Shown here piece after piece: positions 44,101-57,348 of a DNA stretch of 64,000 bases. Location of the stretch: assembly GCA_035771175.1 (NCBI GenBank), contig CM069608.1, positions 26,914,519-26,978,518 on the forward strand, read 5' to 3'. Source of the stretch: Paratinospora sagittata (Eukaryota > Streptophyta > Magnoliopsida > Ranunculales > Menispermaceae). Position 1 is the stretch's first letter. The number at the start of each line of letters is the position of its first letter. Position numbers and translations under genes: made by a program. Below the pieces are notes generated by a model, which was not told the DNA's origin, did no database searches, and was given only the letters and a program-made list of their open reading frames with translations.

Positions 44101-47100
44101 GATATAACTTAGGCTGTACATTTATATGATATTAATATAATTTAATTTGTTTCTTGTCAAAAAAAATATATTTATCATGCTTCCTTAAGCTTCCAACACC
44201 ACAATGAATATTAGAAGCGAAAGAGTATCACTTTGCATTTATTATTTTGTGCTCTTCTAGAAACCTGTAGATGATTCATTCTCTGCTATTGTGTGTTAGG
44301 ATTTGATGTGGACTTTCAGTGGCATTCTTATCTTCCAATTTCACCGTTATGCATGCATTGGTAGGAATTTTAGTTTTGGACGGATGGTTTAATTCTATGT
44401 ATCATTATCTATTTCAGGTTTGTCCAGAAAATTAGAAATTGTTGGAAATTTGGTCCAGTGTATTAAAAATGTTAATTGTTGTTTGTCTTAGCCAAGTTTT
44501 CTTCTTTTTTCAGGGAGTGCCTTAATCTTATTCCACATAAGAAGTTTTCCTTTGCAAAGATTTGGTTGTTAGCTGCCCAATTCGAGATACGACAAAAGAA
44601 TCTTGCTGGTGCACGAAAGATCTTGGGTAATGCAATTGGGAGAGCTCCAAAAGATAAGGTATTACTATACTTATTATTGTATTTTTTTAATCTTTTGATG
44701 AGTAATACTTGGAAGGATATTTATATAGCTCTTTACATGTTTCACTACAGATATTTAAGAAATATATTGAAATAGAATTGCAACTTGGCAACATGAATCG
44801 TTGCCGGACACTTTACGAGAAATATTTGGAGTGGGCTCCTGAGAACTGCTATGCATGGAGCAAGTACGCAGAACTGGAGAGATCCTTGAGTGAGACAGAC
44901 CGAGCTAGAGCTATTTTTGAGCTTGCAATAGCCCAACCTGCACTGGATATGCCAGAGGTGCTGTGGAAGGTATGTAGATGAAGTCCTCCATTTTGGTTGC
45001 TCAAATGTGTTCTGTTGTTCATGGTAGCATTACTCATAAATTAGCAGGTCTAAATTACCCTTGAATGCATGGCATAACCATTGTTTTGTTTTCCTTTTTA
45101 TAAAATATATTTTCTATCACTGCCACTAACTGCCTTCAAAGAATTTTTTCAGTGTAACTTAGTAACTTACATAGTATGATGTTGTTTTTAAAATTAATAA
45201 TGAAAATAGATACATCATAGTATCCACATTTCATCTTGTATGAGATCATATGTTGGGATACATTGATTTTTCCTGTTGAAGCTTGTCTTAAAAATCTGTT
45301 CATTCTAAAGATTCTGATCACTTGATTTTGCACTCTCTCTTACACACACCCACATTATACCCCTATTATTCTCAAAATTGTTTTAGCTAGTTTGTGTTGC
45401 TGAAGCCATATTAGTTTAAAACAAAGTAAACGGCATAATTATTTTTCTTGGCTATATTAGTTTAAGGGCAATGCTAAATAAACCCAAAAAAAAACTCAAA
45501 ACATAAACAAGATGGGGTGGTCATCATCCACACCATTGATGGGACCATGTACAATCTCAATGATAGGTCCCATCAATGGTGTGGGTGAGGGCCACATCAT
45601 CTAGTTTGTGTTTTGAGTGTATTTTGGGTTTATTTAGCATTACGCTTAGTTTAAAGCACAAAAGTAAATAGCATCTACATTTTTCTTGAATTTTCTCTTA
45701 ATTGTGCTCTTTCTTTATTTTTCTCACTTCATGAATTATTTTAGAGCTTGTGAGGATGTTGATAGGTTCTAAATATTTTGTATCTCCTTATTTTTCTCCC
45801 TTGTATATTGTGTGAAATGAAAAAATGAGTCATTTTTTAGTATAAATGCGAACCTTTTATACTCTTCTCTACTTTTGGATTTGAGTATTATCTAACATCT
45901 AAAGAGTGCTGTGTCCATGATGAAACTAAGTTTGATTTATTTGGTGCTGAAATTAAAAGGTTAGGAGAAAAAAAATTAACACATGATTAGAACTTCCATG
46001 TTTTATCGCTTCATAAAGTGCTAATAACAGAAAAGGAAAAGGGGTATCATCCTTGAAATCGTATTTTCTTATCAACATGTTTTATGTATCAACATGTTTT
46101 ATGTATCAACATCGTATCAGCTTTTTGGGATTCTGTTTCTAGCAAGGAATCATAGTCATCACCACTGACTGGCTTTAATTTTTCCTTCCTTCCATGCTGT
46201 TCTTGGACATTACAACGAAGAGAGAACATTGTATTCACAATTCTTTTTTTATTGGATTACAGGCATACATAGACTTTGAGATTTCAGAAGGTGAATACGA
46301 AAGAACCAGACAGCTTTATGAGAGGCTTCTTGACCGGACAAAGCACTTGAAAGTCTGGATAAGTTATGCAAAGTTTGAGGCATCTGCTGCAATTGAAGAA
46401 GAGGGCACGAGCGAAGAGAATGATCAAGAGTTGGTCCTTGAGCAAAGGAGGCAGTGCCTCCACCGTGCTAGAAGTAAGCCAAAAAACTTGATTTTCTTGT
46501 TATAGTATTTATTTATTTATTATTTTTTGAGAACTTATTGCTAATAGTATGTTTATTTTATTTTCCTCGTTCCAGGAGTTTTTGAAAGTGCCATCAACTA
46601 CTTCAGAACATCTGCACCTGAACTAAAGGAAGAAAGAGCCATGCTTTTGGAAGAGTGGCTTAATATGGAGAGCAGCTTTGGCAGCATTGGAGATGTTAGC
46701 TTGGTGCAGAACAAGCTGCCTAAGAAACTCAAAAAGAGAAGAGAGATTACTTTGGAAGATGGTCCAGCTGGGTATGTTATCCATCTTTTGCTTTCTTCTA
46801 TTCTTATATTTACTTCAATGTCCGCGGCGTCATGTAGAAATTTAAAGAAAAGAATTAGCATTGGAGATTGATTGGTATATGAACTATTAAAAAACAGGAT
46901 CATTATTTAAGCGCCTAATAATCCGTTTTGCAAAACCATCTTTTTATTTATGTGGGCTTTTGTTCTTGGTTCAATTTATTTTTTATTCGATTAATGATTC
47001 ATGTTACCTGAACTTTTGTGTGCAGGCTCGAGGAGTATTACGATTACATCTTCCCAGAGGAAACTGCAACACCAAATCTTAAAATTTTGGAAGCTGCATA

Positions 47101-47140
47101 CAAATGGAAAAAACAAAAAATTGGTCCAATTGAAGATTGA
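41120..47140 (+). CDS. CRNKL1: Crooked neck-like splicing factor (CLF1/Syf3/CRNKL1 homologue), seven exons
   Basis: Nuclear scaffold of the Prp19/NTC complex, needed for spliceosome activation. Exons: 41120-42273, 42429-42494, 44514-44658, 44751-44969, 46263-46473, 46576-46771 and 47026-47140. All introns are GT-AG and all joins keep frame, giving 701 residues, the usual plant length. The protein is almost entirely HAT (half-a-TPR) repeats from about residue 87: [58 protein letters not shown] and later [20 protein letters not shown]. An acidic patch ([12 protein letters not shown]) lies near residue 580 and the C-terminus [16 protein letters not shown] is typical. The start was chosen at [17 protein letters not shown], the known plant N-terminus. 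Exon 1 is noticeably GC-richer than the rest. Intron 2 (2.0 kb) and intron 4 (1.3 kb) contain transposon insertions; the other introns are 92-254 bp. No coding defect seen, so it is probably functional. Confidence 0.95.
42478..42510 (+). repeat. 33-bp direct repeat, copy 1 (exon 2/intron 2 boundary)
   Basis: Begins ACTAGAGAAGTGTACAG, spanning the last 17 nt of Crooked-neck exon 2, its GTAAAT donor and the first part of intron 2. Identical to 43523-43555. Confidence 0.95.
42511..43522 (+). mobile_element. 1012-bp insert in Crooked-neck intron 2 with LINE-like fragment
   Basis: Lies between two identical 33-bp repeats. Around 43260-43510 the translation gives [13 protein letters not shown] and [14 protein letters not shown], resembling the C-terminal zinc-binding and W-x-W-x-ERN region of plant non-LTR retrotransposons. 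No poly(A) tail is seen at either end, so the insertion mechanism is uncertain. Confidence 0.5.
43523..43555 (+). repeat. 33-bp direct repeat, copy 2 (intron 2), duplicates the splice donor
   Basis: Exact copy of 42478-42510 placed 1045 bp downstream inside intron 2, including a second TACAG/GTAAAT donor at 43540. The exon copy is the original because it encodes conserved protein residues. Confidence 0.95.
43838..44169 (+). mobile_element. LINE 3' end remnant in Crooked-neck intron 2
   Basis: Decayed frames read [19 protein letters not shown]-like and [12 protein letters not shown] peptides, the C-terminus of plant LINE ORF2, followed by a non-coding tail and a short A-run (CTTGTCAAAAAAAATA, 44154-44169) typical of LINE 3' ends. 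Confidence 0.5.
45457..45654. mobile_element. Mutator-type foldback MITE in Crooked-neck intron 4
   Basis: 180-bp element (45466-45645) with a perfect 9-bp target duplication TTAGTTTAA (45457-45465, 45646-45654). Ends are GGGCAATGCTAAATAAACCC at the left and GCGTAATGCTAAATAAACCC inward from the right. The interior is also palindromic (CACACCATTGATGGGACC versus its complement), so the whole element folds into one hairpin. Nine-bp duplications point to MULE transposases acting in trans. Confidence 0.85.
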
Positions 47141-50100
47141 TAAGTTCAAATTCCATTTGGTCATGCAACCATGTATTCAATTTCTGGTTTTTTTCTTTCA
47201 AGATTCTTGAATGAAGAAGCGTTGTATATATAACTTGTAATCAGTTCAATTTAAGTGCTTTTTTCATTATTTTATTTTTTCAGATGACTTGTGCTAAAGA
47301 TCACTTCTTTTTGGTAGTTGGGTTGGTTTACTCAATTCAAAAATCTCATGGTCTACTTAAGTTACAGATCTTAAAATGTTATCTTATTTTAAGTTAAATA
47401 TAAATATTATAATATAATTTAAGGTCTCTCCTACTTCATGAACAAAAAGAAGAATTGACCTCCTTAGGCCGAATAACTCACTCGAGCCTATCACAAAGAA
47501 GCGTACTTAGCCCACACAACTCATCCTTTCACACCTTAGCCCACACAACTCATCCTTTCACACCGCCTTAAGTATTTATATGTTTGAGAAAATCTTTACA
47601 ATATAACCCAGAGTCTTTCTCGTAACGTGAGATTGTCACAATCTATTTTCCCTTTAAAGTAGCATTCTTAGAGGACTACTAACAAACCTTCGGTGGCCTT
47701 GGAGTAGCTTTAACGTCATTTGTAAAATATCACTCTAATAACATGACAAGTATGTTTTGAGCCTTTACTACACCCTCATGGGTATCAATTTGCCCTCACA
47801 TGTAACCTTGTCATTGTATCAATCAATTCGATTAACCTCACCAACCCGAATCTTATGGGTTGGATTGCATTAGATTTATATATCAATTTTATTTTTATTT
47901 TTATTTTTTTTAATGAAGTTTATATATCAAATTGAGTTGGTTTGAGTGTAAAAACTCGTAACGGGATAGATTTTGATTGGGTCAAGTTTTTATAAACATA
48001 GCCGAACAAAATCGAACCAATCGAAACTAATTAAAAAAAGTTTTAACCCTCTCATCATTTTCACTATAAACACTTATTATAATTAAACTAGTCCATGGGC
48101 ACGTGAATAAAAGGAGTTGAAAGTTATCAAAAAAAATAAAATGAGGTTCTTATATTTAATAGCATTATAAAAAAGAAAAAAAAGAAAAAGAAAAAGAAAA
48201 CATCGACTTTTTTCACGTGTGAATGCAGCTAAGAAGTTAAAGAGAGATGGAGCATGAGATCGGTTCAAGACAATTTTTTAAAGAAGTGGGTTGGGTAACA
48301 CAAACTTTTTAGGAAGCTGTGACATTTTATTAAAATGCCCTTATTTTTTATTTTTTTAAGTTAAATGTAATTTTAGTTGAGCATTAATAGATAATGGGTA
48401 GTTTTGGTATTCCTAAAAAAAACAGCACACCGTCGTTTAGAAGTTTTGGCTTTAAAATAAGCATAATACCAAAGAATCATCTTATTAACTATTATAATAT
48501 TCACATGACTTAGAAATGTTTTTATAAAATGATATTTAGAATTTATAAATTAAATATATTTGCAATTTTATAATTCGGTAGACCAACCCGATTAACATGA
48601 CCTAAAATAACCCGAAGTCATTAGCTTGGATTGAGTTAGGTTTAAGAGAATTATTGGGTTGGTTTGAGTTACAAATCTTTTAATCCTACTTGATTGAGTT
48701 GGGTTGGTATTGGGCCAAAACCTGAATCAATCCAACTCATAAACAACCATAATAAAAGCCTACTTACTAAATTTTCATGATTTCTTTTCTTATTTTAAAG
48801 TAATTGACGACTTTTTGTTATTGTAGATGCCTTATTTGTAAATTTGTTTTTTTAAAGGGATTTTTAGAGTTTAAGTACTCAAATTATCTGAAACAAGGTC
48901 GAGAGTTATATAGTTTTCAAAATTAAAGAATAGGTCCACTATACTTTTTTTACAAAACAAAGATAAGTTTACCCTTTTGCATATATTTAACATTTAACAG
49001 CTACTAGACCGGCAAGGGATGATCAGACCAAAGTCATATGACTTTATATATTTTTCATTTTCTTTTTAATGTCTTTTGAATCACTCAAATTAAAGTTTAA
49101 ATTAAAAAAAAATTAGTTAGTCAAATTAAAGTCATAAGTTAATTGGATATTAAATTACTGATAAGTAAAAATGTTTACCAATCGGTCAACTAGTTGATCT
49201 ATCAAAAATGAATATATATATATTTCAACAAAAGTGATTGAAGGTATTGCAATTAGGAGGTCTATTGGGTTGATATTTTTTCTGACCAACTTAATTGGGT
49301 TGGTTTGAGTACTTGTGTTCTACTTGATTTTTATTATAAATTAATTAAATTGACTCAATCAAGTCTTTTATTAAATGCATAAAACAAAATTTTATTAAAA
49401 AAGAAGAAATATGTACACTTACTCTTTTTTATATGATTAAAATTGAAAAAAAATTGTATAAAAATATAGATAAAGGTAGTTAAGAGTAAACATATATACA
49501 AAGGGAGACTAACATTTATAACAATTCTCCATTGTTAATTAGATGTTCTTGAACCATAAAACAATACATGATTTAAGGCAATTGAACGAAATGGACACAC
49601 CAAGGTAAAAATTCAATGTGCCTTTTGTGTTATCCTAATAGTGCTCTGTATTTAAAATAATCCAATCAAAACAATACAAAAGTGTCAGTTTGTTTTGTAA
49701 TATAACACCAGATTCAATTTAGCATTATCCATATTAAAAATATGGATGAACATCATATGAAAAGGGCTTTCAGAATTTGAAGATGTTGTCATGCTTCTCA
49801 ACTACTAAAAACCCAGAAGAGGGAATAAATTAATGAATATTTTGTATCGAAGAAGACAGCATATGACAGCTTAATAGACCATTTGAGAATATGAACCCTT
49901 GGGTTATATTTTTTTATATTAAAAATTCTTTAATGAGTCATATACTATTATATTAAAGGGACTTTGAATCTGCAATACATCATAATCTACGGAAGCAATA
50001 CATAAAAAAAGACCACAAATCTATAGTATTATATAATAAAATTATGCGCTTGACGTTGGTGTTTGTTTTTGCTTCAGCTCGCGCTCGCTGCTCTCACTGA

Positions 50101-53100
50101 TCACTGATGACTGCGCTCTTCTATTCCACTATCGACCCTCTCTCGCCTTTTTCGTAGGCAGTGATTTGAATCAGCTTGAAGCAACTGTTATAGTGTTTTA
50201 GTGTTTTTATTGTTTATGTTTCTTTTGTTGTTTAATGTATATTTTTTATCCTATTATTGTTGGAGGAATTTCCTTATGCTTAGAGTCTTAGACTCATTGT
50301 CATGCCTGCAAATGCCCAGAGTGTGTGATATATCTATAGATGAAATGTTTACTATTTGAAAATTTATCTTTAATGGAATAAAAACTGACAAAAAAATAAT
50401 GTCTAATTAAAAATTGGTGGGATTGAGCCTTTGTAGATCTTATGTGGAATTACAAAAATGCCTAGCTTTAGTTTTTTTTTTTTTTTAGGACCCTTTGTTT
50501 GGAAATTATAAATTTATTGTTGACTTCTAATTAATATAATTCTAAATTCATAATTATTATAAATTCTACAATAATTGGAATTCCAACTTTATACTCTTTT
50601 TTAACTATAATTATAAATTTATAATTTTCAAAAGGGGAAATTTTTTGACTTTATTTCATTTTAATTATTTGTTTCCATAAAGTTTTTTTTTTTTAAATAC
50701 TGATACCTAAAGTCAGTAATCTCATATTATTATTTTTTTAAAATTTGTCTTTTTATTTAGAAATTTTTGAGTAGATGCCCACCATCACAAGCACAGCCTA
50801 TATCCATTACTTTGTCTAACATCTTTTTGAGAATATAGAAATGATAAAGCATAAGAGGGCGGGAAATAAAGCCATTAATAATTTGATACTTTATTATATA
50901 ATTTGAATAAATTTTGGGGGGAAATGGTATTTGTTTTTCTTTTCAAGAGTTTAATTTGTTTTGAGATAAGGACAAATTGCATCTACTTTTTCAACTTTTA
51001 TAGTGAAACAGACATAAAGCAGTGTCGTCAAAATTTAAATTTTTTCATATATAAGTTCCGAAACTTCCAACTCATATGAACATGTCCCATCAATTATGAG
51101 ACATCTAATTTTATCTTATCTATCTTTTTTTTTTCTCTGTCTTTTTAAAAAACATGGGTATCTTATTAATTTATGTAAACCTCGTTAATCTTAAAGAGCG
51201 CAAGTCCTTACCCCATAAAGGGGCATTGTAAAACTTTAAAAAAAAAAATTGTTCGGGTTCATACCTTAAAAGAGGCACGGGAGGTGAAAAAAACTCGAAT
51301 ATGAGTATAGGTACGAAAAATACTAAAAACTAACGAACATATAGCATGTTCATATTCGACCCAATTTAAAAAATAGATAACAAGTATTCATCCGTACCCG
51401 CATGTTTTAAAAATGGGGTAGCCCGATTTTGTTCGTTTTGTCCGCTTTTAGAGCATATACCTAATATATTCTAAAACATTATACTAAATAATTTGAAATT
51501 ATGTATAGCTGATGACATAGCATCAAATAAATCATATAAAGTTTTTAATAAAGGACAACAAAAATAAATAATATTTTACAACCATTACAATTATAGATAG
51601 AATTTTTAAGTGACTTTTTCATTTAATGGCTATTAAATGTCTTTGTTTATTTTTTTATTTATTTACCAGCTATTAAATAACTTTCCAATGTGAGTGAGAA
51701 AGCAAATAAATTAAAAGGGGTGTAAGTTTCAAAATATAGCTTATGGAATGGGTATCTTCAAAATTAAAAGCTATAAAATATTTATATATTTATTTATTAT
51801 CCAAATATTTATTTGATAATTTATTACCCATTGTATAATTGTATTTAGTAGTAACCGTATCCGAATTTTTAAGCTTTTATCCAGACCCGACCTGATTTTA
51901 AAAATAGATACAAAATTATGTCTATACACGGCCTTATTCTTAAAAGTTTTTGTTTGTTTCCGTTTTGAAACAGACGAATGCGGACAAACGGGTTCAGACC
52001 TATTTTGCCACCCCTAGGGGGCACAAGTGGATGAAGCACATATTCGTAACCTCTCGGTTACTTGTTCTTCTACTCAATTATTTGGCCAACGCCTCTTTAA
52101 TTTTTTTCTAAACTATCTAAAATAAGTAAAATGTTTTATGACATTTGAACGTTCAATTAATTAGCCCTAAAAGCATTAATATTTTTTGTTAAAACATTCC
52201 ATTAGTTAGAAAATATTAATAGCATAAAAACTCTCAATTAAAACATTCTATTAAATGACTGTTTCTCGTTAAAGCATTATTCTACCTGTTATAATGTATT
52301 AATTGCAAAAAAAACTCCTATTAAAACTTTCTATAAATCAACTGTAAATGTATAAGCATTGAAACTCTCAATCATAATGTATTAATTATATAAAATCTTT
52401 CAATTAAACATTAAATTAGTTAAAGTATATCATTCACATAAATGAAATTATAAGTAATTGTACCCATAAGAAATAATAAGTAATTTTTACAATATAATAA
52501 AACATTATAACTTGATATTATTTGCTTATATTATATCTCTAATTAATATTATTTAGCAAACTCTTATTTGATTTTACAAGGGATAATAAATTAGTTTTTA
52601 ATTTTTCTATGAAATAATATACTTATAAAGAGTTAGAATTTATGAAGTTGTTTATAACACTTAAATGTTTATTTAACGTTACTAAATAATTAATCTATGT
52701 GGGTTAGTATAAGTAAAAACTAATTAATTTGTACAATTAATTAAAGTGTTTCAAATGAACTTCTTGACCATAATGAACTTTTACTTGTAAATGTTGGCAC
52801 CATTAATAAATGATAGCACAAACTTCTTGTGTTGTAAGGGATTTATTTTCATGTAAGGTATCAATATTCTTATAAAACAAAGGTTATTTTTCTGATTTTA
52901 ACATATACCTACTTTTTGTTAAAAATAAGCTGATCATTATTTTCTTTTGATCATTATTATTATCAATATTACTTAAACGTTACTTTAGCATCCACAAAGC
53001 ATTATTTCCAATCTATTTTTAACTGTTACCAGGAGAAGAATATATTAATATTTTATTTTATTTTATTTTATTTAAGAGTAATATTTAATTAACACCTAAA

Positions 53101-53800
53101 ATATATATTACTCTTATATATTATTAAATTATTTTAAATTATGTGTCAGTATATGATTTAAAGTAATTTAATAATGTTCGATAGTGATGTACATTTATGC
53201 TTTAAACGTACCTTTAAAATGTGACTTTAACATTATTATAAAATTATTAATTAAAATAAAAATACATTGGGGACAATAACAAGAGCATAAATATAAAATT
53301 ACATTTCTATCACTTGCATCCACAGTAATGATACTAAACATTACTAGTAGAATTTTCTAAAAAATAAAATAAAATGAATTTCTTAATTGCAAAAAATATC
53401 TTGATATTTAGTTTGTCTTTTATATCATTTTATAAAATTAACATTTGTGTCCGCCAGCCATTGCCAGCATGCCAGGACAAACGCGAACAAAGCGGGAATT
53501 AGAATGTCGTACGTACGTACGGTTCATCTCTAAATTTACTTTTCTATCCCTCCTTTTTAATAGTTTGGACAAAACAAAACAAAAAGGAAAACACAGAGTA
53601 ATGGGAACGGACCCTATTGGTCATAAGTCCGTTACAACAATAATCTAAATTAATTCATTTTATAAATTATTTAATTTAAATTAGTGATGAATCAGCGGAA
53701 AGAAGTGGCGTTAACGTAATAATGAGGGAATTAAAGGGGCAAAAGTACAAACGTAAATTCCAAAATTTCCAACTCATGAAGCCGTCATTTACCAGTATAC
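47141..53800. other. 6.6-kb intergenic region
   Basis: The first bases are Crooked-neck 3' UTR. The rest is very AT-rich with many indel-like homopolymers. 47.83-48.76 kb holds GGTTGGGTT/CCAACCCGA motifs like the hAT MITEs, but no ends could be paired. 51.24-52.02 kb has CGGGTTCAGACC/TTTTGCCACCCCTAG, an end typical of another MITE class, also unpaired. No gene, tRNA or structured RNA could be supported. Confidence 0.5.
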
Positions 53801-53879
53801 TTTGATGCTCGGCTTGTTTGCCATTCATTCAAGCATAAACATTTTTCTTTTTCTCTTCTTTAATGTTTCTTTCATTTTT

Positions 53880-54822
53880 CTTTGCAAATTACCGTTCAAA
53901 ACCCTCTCTCCGTCTCTTTGTCTGAATCTCTGTATAAGTAAGAATCTCCGGTCTTGATCGATCGTGGAGAAGCTGATCATCAGATCGGTTTGTTGAATTT
54001 CTTAGAGTAAGGATCGGCGGTCTGAGCTCGAATTCGAAGGTTTGTTTTCAAGTTTTTAGTGATTTTTTTGCTTGTTTTCACGTTTTTTGAAGTTTAGGTG
54101 GGATAGGTGAAGTTCTTGGATTGGTTGTGGCATGCGCGTTGTGTTTAATTAATCTGGTGTGTTGTTTGGATGTTTGGAAGTTCGTGTTGATTGGATCAAG
54201 TTGTTTTTTTTTTTTGTTTTTTGTTTTTGAATTTGATCAGATATAGTTGAGGTTTTAAGTGGAACTTTTGTTTTGGTTCTGTTTATTGATTTTTAAAATT
54301 TTTCTTTAGTTTTTTATTTTCTCGATCGTTTTGGAGTTTCGATCTTTCCGATGAAGCTGTCGCGACAGAAGTTCGTATTTCGAATTAGTTTTTCTTTGAT
54401 TTCGGAAGTTTATCTCGGATAGTTGAAGCTCTTTTATTTTCTTTTTCCTTTTTGTTTGCTTTTGTTTATTTATTTATTTTTGAATTAATTGGATTGATCA
54501 CTGGCAGTTTTATCGAATTCTGAGTGGTTTAGACGAAACTTGTATTTTTCAGAAGGAAATTTTTGGTTAAGCGTTCATATGCTTAGTTTTTCTTGGAAGG
54601 CTTAGTAAATTTTCTTTTCTTTAATTTTCGGTTATTTAAGAGAGAGTTTACTTCTCGTGATCGTGTTTTTCAACTTCAGTTTCACATTCACGACTTTCCT
54701 TACTGAATCTATACGTTTTTTAGAAGTTTGTGGAGCTTGAATGGAGCTAATTACGATTTGATGAGACAAGTAGAAGCTCGAATTCACAGCTGCCAAATCA
54801 AAGAGACAATGAACAGTATCAG
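53880..54822 (+). promoter_or_regulatory. Probable 5' leader exons of the CIP1-like gene
   Basis: GC content rises and a pyrimidine-rich CTCTCTCCGTCTCTTTGTCT run precedes a leader-like stretch ending in a donor (TTCGAAG/GTTTG, 54039/54040). A second block, 54724-54822, has an acceptor (TTTTTAG) and a donor (ATCAG/GTGG). It contains one late ATG (54809). The arrangement looks like non-coding leader exons before a coding exon that is no longer present. No transcript evidence is available, so this is inference. Confidence 0.35.
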
Positions 54823-57348
54823 GTGGTTTTTCATTTGATCTTTAAGCTAGTTTATCAGAGAAATCTTTTGTTGTCTATTACCATTATGTTTATATGATGA
54901 GAGTTACAGTGATGCCGTGCATCACCTACACATGACTCCCAGAGCCGTGCAATGCTGAGAGCACCCTGGTGTGGGTGAGGCTCTGCATCACCTTCACATT
55001 TCCATATATATTTTAAAGTTACAAAGAGGCATGGTTCCTGGTTGTTTAGGATTTTAGTTCTATCACTTTTTCTTGCTTTTATGTATAATATAATTCAGTT
55101 CCTATCAACTAAATGGTGAGAAAAAATCATCTTTTGTGAGCGAACTTGAAGCATCTGATATTTGAACCATCTTTCTTGTGTTCTTTTCTTCAGTTGGTGT
55201 ATTAAGTTAATGATGACTAGTAAGTGAAGTCAGCTATGAATCCGCATTCCTGGCATCCTTTATTTGCAGTTTCAAAGATAGACAGTGTATTATGAACCTG
55301 ACTTTAGCAGCCTCAATGATACTAGTAAGTCAGACTATGCATGTAGTGTACTTGTCCAATGTATGCATCAAAGGTGTTTCAAGGAAACCCTATGTTGGGC
55401 ACTTGTGCTGACAATATGACCAAATTTCAGGTTTGACTGTTGGTTGGAAACATCTTTTAGCTGAATTTGTTCTCCTTGTTATTGAACTCCCTTTTTCTAT
55501 ATCCAATGTTAATTTATCTTTTATAAAGTTTTTTATGCCATTTCACCTGTGCGTTCATCCATCTCTCTCTCTATGTAGAGAGAGGATGCACATAGCCAGA
55601 TAATACATACTCATGGATACGAAATGGATAACATATTTGCAAGAGTTCTTGCCTTACACACCAATTAGTTGAGACATTTGGACCCACTAGATATAGCAAC
55701 TACTTTAATTAATAAAAAGAAGTTTGGATAAATTTTAAAAATGACACGATGGCACACGTGTATGGACTCTTAACACTCAAGCATATATGTAAGGCTTGAA
55801 CTGCACGAGGCATACTTGAGGTAAGAGGTGAGGCATATATGCTGAGTGTTAATATGATACAAACCTTACTAAAAAAGAAAACTCCAAAATTTGAAAATTA
55901 TCATCATAAAATCTTGGAAGAAGGACGGATCCTAGGTTAAAAAGTATGGTAGAGACAAACATTGGTTGTTTAAATTAATGACAAACATTGTCAATTTAGC
56001 ACCTAATATGTGTGTTTGTGTCTCTGTGTGTGCATGTGCTTGCACGTGATTTTTACATTTATTAATTGAAAAGACATTAATGTTGTTTACTTTTTATGAG
56101 TAAAAGATTCCGAATGGCTTTTTCTGGTTAAAAATGGAAAGATGGTAAAAAAAGTAAAATGCTAAGATCGAAAAGATTAACATCGAGAAATAGCATTTAA
56201 AGAAAATCCAAAAGTAGAAGTGGAGGGAAGTGAAGATTAGCCAAATTAGTATTTTAACCATGTAATTATTTTTAAAATAAAAGATAACCATAAAGTTCAA
56301 AGGGTTAATTTTGGAACTTTGACAAAAATGACAACACGGTGACCTTTTCAAGCATTTGCTTGCAGTGCGTATTATATAGAATGGGTGACAAAGGCAAGGT
56401 GCCAGTGAAGAAATTATGGCTGTGAAAGCTTTAATTTCATTCAATTTAATATATATATATATATATATATTGTAAATTCAAGTTCAGGAGGTTCATCAAG
56501 TGTTTGACATAGTTTTGTTCTTTTAATTTCCCTGGACTTTTGTCAAGATCCCAAATATGATGTCTTCAACTTGAAGATCAGATCATCATTGCAGAAATCT
56601 AAATATTTTAATTTTTTAACTACATTATATTGGCAGTCAATGAAGAAAGAATTGTTTGATTTTTGGAATAGGAAGGAGTTGATGTTTGGTGAGTATGTAA
56701 TGCAAACAGTTATCTCCTAATCCTAAAGCAGTAGCCATCTACAACTTCTATATGGACCAAATGGAAGAATCTCCATGAGGGTATCAATCTTTGCATTACA
56801 CAAATGAAGTGCATTTGGGATCTGAATTTACAGTAATGTAATTGTTTAAGTTAGGAAGGATCTCATCGATATTTTTGGTGTCTTTTTCTCAGGGGTTTTG
56901 TTAAGATTTTCTAGAAGATACACAAAATTTGGTTGTTGTACTCCACGACCTTTTTATACCATCCCTCTTTGTTTTGTTTTTTTGTTTTTGTTTTTTTTAA
57001 TTTTATTTTCTATTTATAAAAATAAGGAATTTGGCAAAGTGAAACATTGGAGCATGATTTATGACAAAGTGAAATTGGCTTCTAGACATTTTATCTTGAT
57101 GAAGATAATGAAGGCATAGAATTTTGTCTTTTTGGAAAATACAACAAATTGCTTTATGAGTTCAATTAAGATTTAATACGCTCAGTTTTGGACCATAGCA
57201 TTAGCATCATCTTTCAAGTAATTTCCTTGATTACACAATGAAAGTTAAAAGTTTATTGCTTTAACAAGATAAACATCACTAACTTAGTTTGAGGAGGATT
57301 TTGGTAATTTTGAAGATCTCAATTTTATGACTTAGTTTTTTACCTATT
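54823..57348. other. Intron-like gap where the CIP1 N-terminal exon is expected
   Basis: No frame here resembles the CIP1 N-terminal NAB/KIP1-like region or its acidic Ser-rich linker. Includes an (AT)n run at 56449-56471 and AT-rich filler. A 116-codon minus-strand frame (56094-56444) has no family resemblance. Confidence 0.45.

Noticed and set aside
50040..50160. GC-richer patch with GCTCGCTGCTCTCACTGATC, at first resembling a miR156 precursor or a leader exon
   Set aside because: The mature miR156 sequence and a matching opposite arm are absent, and no coding sequence follows.
51240..52018. MITE suggested by TTTTGCCACCCCTAG at the right end
   Set aside because: No matching inverted left end or target duplication could be found.
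54885..55000. snoRNA-like or hairpin RNA (TATGATGA and CTGA boxes, AGAGCC...GGCTCT arms)
   Set aside because: Boxes are short and likely by chance; no terminal stem pairs the ends. It also holds two similar GCATCACCT(A/T)CACAT blocks, suggesting a local duplication instead.
56094..56444. 116-codon minus-strand hydrophobic frame
   Set aside because: Composition matches AT-rich non-coding DNA (Phe/Ile/Lys-rich), with no recognisable family or conserved motif.
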